Notes under the pieces: generated by a model
Database searches by the model: none
Seen by the model: only the letters and a program-made list of their open reading frames with translations
What the model was told of the DNA's origin: nothing
Position numbers and translations under genes: made by a program
Part shown: positions 1-4,487 of the stretch, in pieces
How the letters are laid out: every line of letters starts with the position of its first letter
Numbering within the stretch: the first letter of the stretch is position 1
Assembly: GCA_030624695.1 (NCBI GenBank)
Contig: JAUXJP010000089.1
Location: 1 to 5,370, forward strand
Direction of reading: 5' to 3'
From: Candidatus Dadabacteria bacterium
GTDB taxonomy: Bacteria > Desulfobacterota_D > UBA1144 > Nemesobacterales > JAJCZQ01
Length of the DNA: 5,370 nucleotides

Positions 1-99
1 AACAGAAGTGCGTATTTAAATGTTACTTACAGTAACCGGGACCCTGTGCTCAAAGCAGAAATAAAAAACAGAAAAATAGACCGGGTTAGAGGGTATTAA
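1..99 (+). CDS. C-terminal fragment of an unidentified protein, cut by the left window edge
   Basis: Reading frame 1 is open from the first base to a TAA at 97-99, giving a 32-residue tail that ends in DRVRGY. The other two plus-strand frames hit stops within about 33 bases. The tail is mixed polar and basic with a short beta-like stretch (AYLNVTY) and the motif SNRDPVLKAEI. I do not recognise the family. The stop lies 16 bp before the ATG of the next gene, which has no good ribosome-binding site of its own, so the two may share a transcript. An open frame this short could also be chance, so the call is tentative. Confidence 0.45.
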   Translation, partial: NRSAYLNVTYSNRDPVLKAEIKNRKIDRVRGY

Positions 100-115
100 G
101 TATAAATCGAAATCA

Positions 116-472
116 ATGAGTTTAAGAGATAAAATACTATTTTTTGGAATAATAATAGCCCTATTTTTTTTCGTATTATTTGGTTTTATATTTCCTGCTG
201 AAGATAAGCTAAAATCTGATAATCCATTTATAAAATTAAAGTCTCCTGAAGTTGCCTGTTCAACACTTGAAAACTTTATTAACATGGTAAGTTTTTTAGA
301 GAATAAAGATTATGTCTCTGCTGAAAAGTACCTTGATACCAAAAAATGTGAACGCCTTGAACCGGGAACGGGGGTAAAAATAATCGGCCCCGCTGGCCCG
401 GATTCTTTTGTTGTCAGGCCCGAAGGACGTTCAATTCATCTGTTTATTTCCTCCAGTATTTCAGAACAATAA
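116..472 (+). CDS. Small membrane-anchored protein with an extracytoplasmic Cys pair, function unknown
   Basis: This is a 118-residue protein. After a short basic start (MSLRDK) comes one strongly hydrophobic segment at residues 7-27, then a soluble part of about 90 residues. I infer a single N-terminal anchor with the rest in the periplasm; the lack of a clear cleavage site argues against a secreted form. The soluble part has an acidic, helix-like region with two cysteines (C48 in VACSTLENF and C78 in KKCERLEPGTGV) that could form a disulfide. A glycine-rich, beta-like tail follows (GTGVKIIGPAGPDSFVV). No family is recognised. The ATG is the only reasonable start: the frame is closed by a TAG at 77-79 and no earlier ATG, GTG or TTG follows it. 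There is no clear Shine-Dalgarno site; the nearest purine run (AGAGGG, 88-93) is too far away. Translation may be coupled to the gene ending at 99. Confidence 0.75.
   Translation: MSLRDKILFFGIIIALFFFVLFGFIFPAEDKLKSDNPFIKLKSPEVACSTLENFINMVSFLENKDYVSAEKYLDTKKCERLEPGTGVKIIGPAGPDSFVVRPEGRSIHLFISSSISEQ
362..401 (+). other. GC-rich potential hairpin inside the 118-residue gene
   Basis: CCGGG at 362-366 can pair with CCCGG at 397-401, and CGGGG at 369-373 with CCCCG at 388-392. This makes ten G-C pairs with an asymmetric internal loop (2 against 4 nt) and a 14-nt AT-rich apical loop. It stands out in an otherwise very AT-rich gene. It lies within codons for the Gly/Pro-rich segment around residues 83-95, so it may simply reflect those codons. 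A few T residues follow (402-409), but there is no clean U-tract, so a terminator is not claimed. Confidence 0.4.
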
Positions 473-485
473 AATTTCAATGCAT

Positions 486-503
486 TTTATTTACCAAAAT
501 AAA
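486..503. repeat. AT-only inverted repeat downstream of the 118-residue gene
   Basis: TTTATTT (486-492) and AAATAAA (497-503) form a perfect 7-bp stem with a 4-nt loop, starting 13 bp after the stop codon at 470-472. It has no G-C pair and no following T-run, so it is at best a weak RNA hairpin or an AT-rich dyad. In DNA this AT-rich, chance is a real alternative. Confidence 0.25.
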
Positions 504-506
504 TAG

Positions 507-535
507 TTGAATCTTTGTTCTTTACTGAAAATAAT
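507..535 (+). promoter_or_regulatory. Secondary sigma70-like promoter candidate
   Basis: TTGAAT (507-512, four of six consensus bases) and AATAAT (530-535, five of six) are separated by exactly 17 bp. Transcription would begin near 542 and give a leader of about 37 nt that keeps the ribosome-binding site at 570-573 intact. This leader length is more comfortable than that of the stronger-looking promoter at 535-564. AT-rich intergenic DNA yields such matches by chance. Confidence 0.3.
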
Positions 536-564
536 TAACATTTAGAATAATAGACCAATATAAT
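535..564 (+). promoter_or_regulatory. Sigma70-like promoter candidate for the 63-residue gene
   Basis: TTAACA (535-540, five of six consensus bases) is followed after 18 bp by a perfect TATAAT (559-564). This is the best promoter match in the window. The expected start point near 571 falls on the Shine-Dalgarno bases 570-573, which would leave a leader of about 8 nt with the site partly cut off. Either the real start is a few bases off, or the 507-535 promoter is the one used. Confidence 0.4.
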
Positions 565-569
565 AGAAC

Positions 570-573
570 GGAG
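570..573 (+). promoter_or_regulatory. Ribosome-binding site of the 63-residue gene
   Basis: GGAG lies 5 nt before the ATG at 579. It is the only well-placed Shine-Dalgarno site among the plus-strand genes and is the main support that this very short frame is translated. A TAG at 564-566 closes the frame just upstream, which fixes the start. Confidence 0.6.
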
Positions 574-578
574 ATAAT

Positions 579-770
579 ATGAGTAAAGTAATTAGTCTTA
601 TTTTCATGGGCTTTGTCGTAATTGGCATAGTCGGTTTTTTGTATCTCAATGCATCAGAGTACTACTGTGATGAAGCGGAAGAAAAGATCGAAGGTAAAAA
701 CTTCAAAGTAGAGAGCTGCTGCCGTTTCTTCGGATTCTCCTGTTACACTGAAAAGACACCATTAGAATAA
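579..770 (+). CDS. Small single-pass membrane protein with four cysteines, function unknown
   Basis: This 63-residue protein has a hydrophobic helix at about residues 4-23 (VISLIFMGFVVIGIVGFLYL) and a soluble tail of about 40 residues. The tail holds all four cysteines: C30 in YYCDEAEE, the vicinal pair C47-C48 in ESCCRFFGF, and C55 in FSCYTEK. Such a tail would most naturally be periplasmic and disulfide-bonded, although metal or lipid interaction cannot be excluded. The segment between C30 and C47 is charged (EEKIEGKNFKVE). No family is recognised. It has a good ribosome-binding site and its own promoter candidates, and is flanked by noncoding stretches of 106 and 165 bp, so it looks monocistronic. 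A bacteriocin-like or signalling role can be imagined, but nothing in the sequence shows it. Confidence 0.7.
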   Translation: MSKVISLIFMGFVVIGIVGFLYLNASEYYCDEAEEKIEGKNFKVESCCRFFGFSCYTEKTPLE

Positions 771-812
771 TTTCCCAGTCGGTATTGGATAGATTATTGA
801 ACAGGTGAAGAC

Positions 813-835
813 TTAATTACGGTATCCATAATTAA
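813..835. promoter_or_regulatory. Imperfect palindrome between two small genes
   Basis: TTAATTA (813-819) and TAATTAA (829-835) are perfect inverted arms. Inside them, after a C/A mismatch, GG (821-822) pairs with CC (826-827). The dyad centre is position 824. It lies 43 bp after the stop of the 63-residue gene and about 100 bp before the next ATG. As RNA it would be a weak hairpin with a poor following T-run (ATTTT at 840-844). As DNA it resembles a repressor site. The choice between weak terminator and operator cannot be made from sequence. Confidence 0.35.
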
Positions 836-870
836 CCAGATTTTAACTTTTACAAATAACGTCTATTAAA

Positions 871-884
871 AATTAGTACTAATT
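871..884. promoter_or_regulatory. Perfect 14-bp palindrome upstream of the 125-residue secreted protein gene
   Basis: AATTAGTACTAATT is its own reverse complement. After one mismatch (870/885), two more flanking pairs also match (868-869 with 886-887). It lies about 50 bp before the ATG at 936, where operators are often found. A TTTACT hexamer (886-891) that could serve as a -35 element abuts it, although no well-spaced -10 follows. A CATAATTAA word occurs on both sides, at 827-835 and at 892-900. This could be a dimeric regulator site, but the regulator is unknown and AT bias raises the chance rate. Confidence 0.4.
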
Positions 885-935
885 ATTTACTCATAATTAA
901 TGTAACTTTATTATATTCTCGGCAACTAAGAATAT

Positions 936-1313
936 ATGTTATTAAAGACACTCATTTTCTTATTATTTTTTTCCGGCATAGCCTATGCCGATTTTTGCAG
1001 TGAAGAGTTGTTACTCTCTGCTTCCTGGAAGCATGAAAAGTCCGGCGATATTTATACTTTGAGAAGTGGCGGCAAGCTAAACTGTTTTAATGAGAAAAGG
1101 CACAGGAATGAATGCGATTACGTTTATATGAGTGATTTTCAGGGAGTGCCAAATTCCTGGGAACTTGTTAGTGAAAAGATTCTTAATATCACGTTTAAGA
1201 AAGGATTGTTTAGTAAAGAAACAATTGAATACAGTTGTGAATATGTGCCTGATGATAAGTTGCTGAAAGTTGGAAGAATAGTACTTATTCATTCCGCGCA
1301 TCCTAAAAATTAA
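936..1313 (+). CDS. Secreted (probably periplasmic) 125-residue protein with four cysteines, function unknown
   Basis: The N-terminus is a textbook Sec signal peptide: a Lys at residue 4, a hydrophobic core (LIFLLFFSGI) and an AYA cleavage motif ending at residue 18, so the mature protein starts DFCSEE. The mature part of about 107 residues has four cysteines (C21, C50, C60, C101), enough for two disulfides. Its pattern of short beta-like stretches (SGDIYTLRSGGKLNC, YVYMSDF, SWELVSEKILNITF, IEYSCEYV) resembles small all-beta folds in which a residue is reported as a response curve or binding surface, such as lipocalin-like domains. I do not recognise the family. A TAA at 927-929 lies in frame just upstream, so the ATG at 936 is the only sensible start, although the ribosome-binding site is poor. 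Its stop is 3 bp from the stop of the convergent gene. Confidence 0.8.
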   Translation: MLLKTLIFLLFFSGIAYADFCSEELLLSASWKHEKSGDIYTLRSGGKLNCFNEKRHRNECDYVYMSDFQGVPNSWELVSEKILNITFKKGLFSKETIEYSCEYVPDDKLLKVGRIVLIHSAHPKN

Positions 1314-1316
1314 ACT

Positions 1317-2210
1317 TTAAGATGTTTCGTTAATCAGTACAAAATCAACCACAAGCCTCCCCGGGTTTTCAACTTCAAAAACTTTATACTCAGGAGAAGT
1401 CTTAAATATAATTTTTATATTTACCCCCTTATTTTCTTCATCATAACTAAGACTTATTTCTTTAATTATCTTGCTTTGTCCAAGGTCTGGCAGGGCGGTC
1501 TCAACATTTTCATAACCCGTAAAAAGAATATCCATGGCATTGTCCTTAGCTTCATCGATTACTTTGTAGTTGTCAGGTTTTGATATTTTTTCTTCACCGC
1601 TGTATATGTCAAAAACAAGTCTTTCACTACCGTCATCCCGCATTGCCCATCGTATATCTCTAAGACTGATTTTACTACTCATAATGTTTTTGGATAAAGA
1701 AGGCGCTTCAAGGGTCTCAGCTTCTCTTTTTCTCATCCACTCGGGAACGTTGTCATCCCGGGTATTATCATGGTCTAATTTGCAAACATATGTATTGACC
1801 AGGTCAGGGCCTGACGCCGGAATTACAAGTTTCCATGCTTTATCAAAGTCTTCGGAAAAAGGGTTGAATTCACCTGAATCATAGATTTCTTCATCCTTAC
1901 TGTTTGTAAGTTTTACATGTGTGACAGTATATAAGTTCTGACCACAGTGAAAGTAATATAGTTCTTCTCTTGACCTGTAGAGTTCATCATTGTAATCAGA
2001 TTTGATATTTCTTGGAAGTTCAAATTTTACCCATGACCTCTTAAATTCATTGTTATTTTCATCAGCTTGTATTGAAGATTTATCAACATATATAGTTACC
2101 TCCATTCCTCCCATATTCATTTTCCCAAGAGGCTTCCATACTGCAGAAAACGAATTTAATGGGAGTAAAATAATAGAAAGTAAGAAGGTAGTTAATAGTA
2201 TTCTTTTCAT
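1317..2210 (-). CDS. Periplasmic or surface protein with an adhesin-E-like domain and an AMIN-like domain
   Basis: This 297-residue protein starts with a signal peptide at residues 1-23 (MKRILL, hydrophobic core, SFSA cut site before VWKPLG). Residues 24-145 fit the surface-adhesin protein E domain: WKPLG at the start, the YVDKSSI strand, a conserved SW and KF strand, RSREELYYFHCG with C89, the WKLVIPASG segment and a closing TYVCK with C143. C89 and C143 are the expected disulfide. A charged linker (about 145-178) leads to residues 180-293, which look AMIN-like: ISLRDIRWAM, ERLVFDIYSG, and the closing YKVFEVENPGRLVVDF typical of AMIN strands. AMIN domains usually target proteins to peptidoglycan or polysaccharide. 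No catalytic domain follows, so I infer a structural, binding or assembly role. The start is fixed by an in-frame stop at 2238-2240, but no Shine-Dalgarno site is visible. Domain calls are from memory of family patterns, not a search. Confidence 0.8.
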   Translation of the reverse strand: MKRILLTTFLLSIILLPLNSFSAVWKPLGKMNMGGMEVTIYVDKSSIQADENNNEFKRSWVKFELPRNIKSDYNDELYRSREELYYFHCGQNLYTVTHVKLTNSKDEEIYDSGEFNPFSEDFDKAWKLVIPASGPDLVNTYVCKLDHDNTRDDNVPEWMRKREAETLEAPSLSKNIMSSKISLRDIRWAMRDDGSERLVFDIYSGEEKISKPDNYKVIDEAKDNAMDILFTGYENVETALPDLGQSKIIKEISLSYDEENKGVNIKIIFKTSPEYKVFEVENPGRLVVDFVLINETS

Positions 2211-2222
2211 AATTGTTATAGT

Positions 2223-2251
2223 AGAATAAGGAAAAAATTAGCAGTAAGCAA
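2223..2251 (-). promoter_or_regulatory. Weak promoter candidate for the adhesin-E/AMIN gene
   Basis: On the minus strand, TTGCTT (2246-2251) and TATTCT (2223-2228) are 17 bp apart. They match the sigma70 consensus at three and four of six bases. Transcription would start only about 5-10 nt before the ATG at 2210, which fits the lack of a Shine-Dalgarno site but makes the leader unusually short. The divergent small membrane protein gene begins in the same stretch. Confidence 0.22.
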
Positions 2252-2293
2252 TATTTGAGAGATCATGTTAGTTTTATGTTATTCTTAAGAATT

Positions 2294-2509
2294 ATGGAAC
2301 AGTTCTTTAAATTTCAGCTTGTGTTGCTTGTCTGCGGGGCTGTTTTTTTAATTGCATTTAGTTTCTATATAGAAAATCTGGACAGGAAAAAAGACCAGAG
2401 AAAAGCAAAATACCTTAATATATTTAAGACCATACTTGTGGTTTATACAATATGGTTTGTGTTCAGCGGATTTTACTTCAAGTTTTTTTCATATCTTCCA
2501 TTTAAATAG
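2294..2509 (+). CDS. Small membrane protein with two predicted transmembrane helices
   Basis: From the ATG at 2294 the product has 71 residues. It has a hydrophobic helix at about 7-26 (QLVLLVCGAVFLIAFSFYI), a strongly basic loop (ENLDRKKDQRKAKY, 27-40) and a second helix at about 41-62 (LNIFKTILVVYTIWFVFSG). By the positive-inside rule the loop is cytoplasmic and both ends face out, a helical hairpin. The family is not recognised. The start is uncertain: the same frame can be entered at a TTG (2255) or an ATG (2276), giving 84 or 77 residues, but none has a good ribosome-binding site. I chose 2294 because the first helix then begins near the N-terminus. It is transcribed away from the adhesin-E/AMIN gene, and its stop TAG touches the stop of the thiolase gene with no base between them. 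Confidence 0.6.
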   Translation: MEQFFKFQLVLLVCGAVFLIAFSFYIENLDRKKDQRKAKYLNIFKTILVVYTIWFVFSGFYFKFFSYLPFK

Positions 2510-3700
2510 TTACACAGCTTTTTCAACAATCATCGCAATGCCCATACCACCGCCTATACAAAGAGAAACCATCCCGTACTTTGCATTTTCCCTTTGGCCA
2601 AGTTCGTGAAGAAGTTTTACAAGCAAGATTGATCCTGTAGCACCTACAGGATGGCCAAGAGCAATTGCCCCCCCGTTAACATTAAGCTTGTCGTCCGGTA
2701 TGGGAAAATCACTAAGTACTGCAAGTGACTGTGCGGCAAATGCTTCATTTAATTCAACAAGGTCAATATCATCAAGTCCAAGTTCAGCCTTGTCGAGTGC
2801 CATCTGCATAGCGGATACAGGGCCGATTCCCATAATTGAAGGATCAACACCTGATACGGCGTAAGATTTTATAGTAGCCATAGGAGTTAAACCGAGAATT
2901 TTTGCTTTACTTTCTGAGGCAACAATTACTGCGGCTGCGCCATCATTTATACCGGATGAGTTTGCCGGGGTAACAGTCCCGTTTTTCTTAAAGGCCGGTC
3001 TCAATTTTGATATCTGTTCTATCGTAATATCAGTCCTTGGGTGTTCATCCACATTAAAAACTATGGGATCACCTTTTCTTTGCGGTATTTCTATGGGGAC
3101 AATTTGGGTTTTAAATTTTTTATCTTCCAGGGCGTCCCTTGTTTTCATTTGGCTTTTATAAGCAAAATTGTCCTGTTCATCTTTTGATATGTTGTACTGT
3201 TCGGCCAGGTTTTCAGCAGTAACTCCCATATGGTAATCATTGAAAATATCCCAGAGCCCGTCACTTATCATAGAATCAATAAGTTCGTTTTTTGGAGAAC
3301 CCATGCGGTAGCCCCATCTGGCCTGGTTTAAATAATAGGGGGCCTGGCTCATACTTTCTATCCCGCCCGCAATAATGCAGCTGCAGTCTTCAGCTTTAAT
3401 TGCCTGGGCTGCATATACAACTGACTGCAATCCGGAACCGCACATCCTGTTGATGGTAATTGCCGGTGTCTCCACTTTCATGCCGGAATTTACCGAAATC
3501 TGCCTGGAAGGATTAGGGCCGGAACCAGGAAGTATATTGCCCATTATACAGTCATCAATTTCCCTGGGGTCAACAGAGGTATTCTTTAGAACTTCCTTAA
3601 CTACAAAAGTCCCTAATTCTACTGCAGAATAGTTTTTCAGGCTTCCGCCGAATCCTCCAACTGCTGATCTTAGTGGTTCACATAATACGACTTTTTCCAT
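2510..3700 (-). CDS. thlA: Acetyl-CoA C-acetyltransferase (acetoacetyl-CoA thiolase)
   Basis: This cytosolic enzyme of 396 residues, near the family's usual 390-395, joins two acetyl-CoA into acetoacetyl-CoA and CoA, or runs the reverse thiolysis. All thiolase signatures are present: nucleophile Cys87 in NRMCGSG, NEAFAAQ at 318-324, His350 in GGAIALGHPVGATG, and the second active-site Cys381 in CIGGGMG. The segment RMGSPKNELIDSMISDGLWDIFNDYHMGVTAE (133-164; YHMG at 156-159) is typical of the short-chain AtoB/ThlA/PhaA group rather than the long-chain FadA group, so acetoacetyl-CoA is the likely substrate. It is the last gene of the hbd-crt-thl cluster, beginning 2 bp after the crt stop with an AAAGGA ribosome-binding site 8 nt upstream. 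The exact physiological direction is unknown. No defects are seen. Confidence 0.96.
   Translation of the reverse strand: MEKVVLCEPLRSAVGGFGGSLKNYSAVELGTFVVKEVLKNTSVDPREIDDCIMGNILPGSGPNPSRQISVNSGMKVETPAITINRMCGSGLQSVVYAAQAIKAEDCSCIIAGGIESMSQAPYYLNQARWGYRMGSPKNELIDSMISDGLWDIFNDYHMGVTAENLAEQYNISKDEQDNFAYKSQMKTRDALEDKKFKTQIVPIEIPQRKGDPIVFNVDEHPRTDITIEQISKLRPAFKKNGTVTPANSSGINDGAAAVIVASESKAKILGLTPMATIKSYAVSGVDPSIMGIGPVSAMQMALDKAELGLDDIDLVELNEAFAAQSLAVLSDFPIPDDKLNVNGGAIALGHPVGATGSILLVKLLHELGQRENAKYGMVSLCIGGGMGIAMIVEKAV
2632..2652. repeat. Perfect 9-bp inverted repeat within the thiolase active-site codons
   Basis: ATCCTGTAG (2632-2640) and CTACAGGAT (2644-2652) are perfect inverted arms around a 3-nt loop. 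In the thiolase frame this covers the codons of HPVGATGS next to His350. The mRNA could form a stable 9-bp hairpin here. The protein motif itself favours symmetry (CC..GG and GT..AC codons), but the wobble bases also match, so the perfect pairing depends on codon choice. Confidence 0.5.
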
Positions 3701-3702
3701 GT

Positions 3703-4485
3703 TTAGTTTCCTTTAAAATTTGCTGTTCTTTTTTCCAAAAATGCCGTCATACCTTCAAGCCTGTCTTCTGAATCAAAACATTCCAAACCGTTTTGAAGTT
3801 CATACACCAATGCTTTGGGAAGCTCCATTTCGGAACCCCTGTTAATTACGTTTTTAGCAAAACCAACTGCGAGAGGACTATTAGCCGCGATAAGGCCGGC
3901 GATTCTTTTTGCCTCATCAATAAGCTCGTCCTTTGCAACAACCTTATCGACCAGCCCTATTTCAAGAGCTTCCTGTGCACTTATCATTGCCCCGGTAAAG
4001 ATCAGTTCCTTGGCTTTTCCTATTCCCATAAGTCTAGTGACTCTCTGGCTCCCACCCCAGCAGGGGAAAAGTCCCAGCTTAGTCTCAGGAAAACCAATCT
4101 TAGCATTTTCTGAGGCAATTCTTATATCACATGCAACTGCAAGTTCACATCCGCCGCCAAGGGCGTATCCGTTTACAGCAGCAATAACAGGGAAGGGCGC
4201 CTGCTGCAGAGCATTGAATACACTATGTCCAAGATTGCAGTAACCTTCAAATTCATCCCTTGTCATTTCTTTCATCTGAGCAATATCTGCACCGGCTACA
4301 AAAGCTTTTCTGCCAGCACCTGTAATAATAAGTACCTTAAGATTAGTATTGATTAATTCATTCTCTGTAAACTGTTTTAATTCCTTTATAGTTTCAAGAC
4401 TTAGTGTATTCATTGCCCTTTCCTTATTTATTGTAAGGGTCCCGATACTGTTTTCATCTACTTCAAATAAAAGGTACTCATACAT
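3703..4485 (-). CDS. crt: Enoyl-CoA hydratase / crotonase
   Basis: This 260-residue enzyme of the usual family length hydrates crotonyl-CoA to (S)-3-hydroxybutyryl-CoA, reversibly. Both catalytic glutamates are present: Glu114 in GGGCELAVACD and Glu134 in GFPETKLGLFP. The oxyanion-hole strands are AFVAGADIAQM (61-71) and GYALGGG (106-112). The later signature reads FPCWGGSQRVTR, with Cys142 where most relatives have Gly (PGxGGTQRL). The C-terminal part (SPLAVGFAKNVINRG, then FDSEDRLEGMTAFLEKR) is typical. It sits between hbd and thl, starts 2 bp after the hbd stop and has a strong AGGAGA site. Length and context favour a short-chain crotonase; the motif alone does not exclude other crotonase-fold reactions, but the two Glu make hydration the best call. 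Confidence 0.95.
   Translation of the reverse strand: MYEYLLFEVDENSIGTLTINKERAMNTLSLETIKELKQFTENELINTNLKVLIITGAGRKAFVAGADIAQMKEMTRDEFEGYCNLGHSVFNALQQAPFPVIAAVNGYALGGGCELAVACDIRIASENAKIGFPETKLGLFPCWGGSQRVTRLMGIGKAKELIFTGAMISAQEALEIGLVDKVVAKDELIDEAKRIAGLIAANSPLAVGFAKNVINRGSEMELPKALVYELQNGLECFDSEDRLEGMTAFLEKRTANFKGN
3709..3714 (-). promoter_or_regulatory. Ribosome-binding site of thl inside the end of crt
   Basis: AAAGGA on the minus strand lies 8 nt before the thl ATG. It is formed by the Lys-Gly codons just before the penultimate Asn codon and stop of crt (protein end FKGN). The junction reads TAA-AC-ATG, which favours translational coupling. Confidence 0.75.
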
Positions 4486-4487
4486 AT

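Noticed and set aside
1..99. The SNRDPVLKAEI motif as a Wzz-type chain-length regulator
   Set aside because: The DP-x-x-A-x-I-x-N pattern in Wzz proteins lies well before the C-terminus and is followed by long coiled-coil and membrane segments, whereas this frame ends about 20 residues later.
16..285. Minus-strand open frame of 89 codons overlapping the 118-residue gene
   Set aside because: It overlaps the start of a better-supported plus-strand membrane protein and its product lacks a coherent domain or signal.
486..503. AT-only hairpin as an intrinsic terminator
   Set aside because: It has no G-C pairs and is not followed by a T-run.
1570..1884. Plus-strand open frame of 104 codons inside the adhesin-E/AMIN gene
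   Set aside because: The opposite strand encodes a full-length secreted protein with recognisable domain patterns; this frame is its antisense shadow.
2377..2399. TCTGG...CCAGA inverted repeat as a terminator for the thl operon
   Set aside because: The stem is only 5 bp with a 13-nt loop and the T-run that follows on the minus strand is short, more than 100 bp past the thl stop. Chance is more likely.
3815..4243. Plus-strand open frame of 142 codons opposite the crotonase gene
   Set aside because: It lies wholly antisense to a gene with complete catalytic motifs, its product is low-complexity Ser/Ala/Pro-rich, and it shows no recognisable domain. It is a shadow of the crotonase codons.
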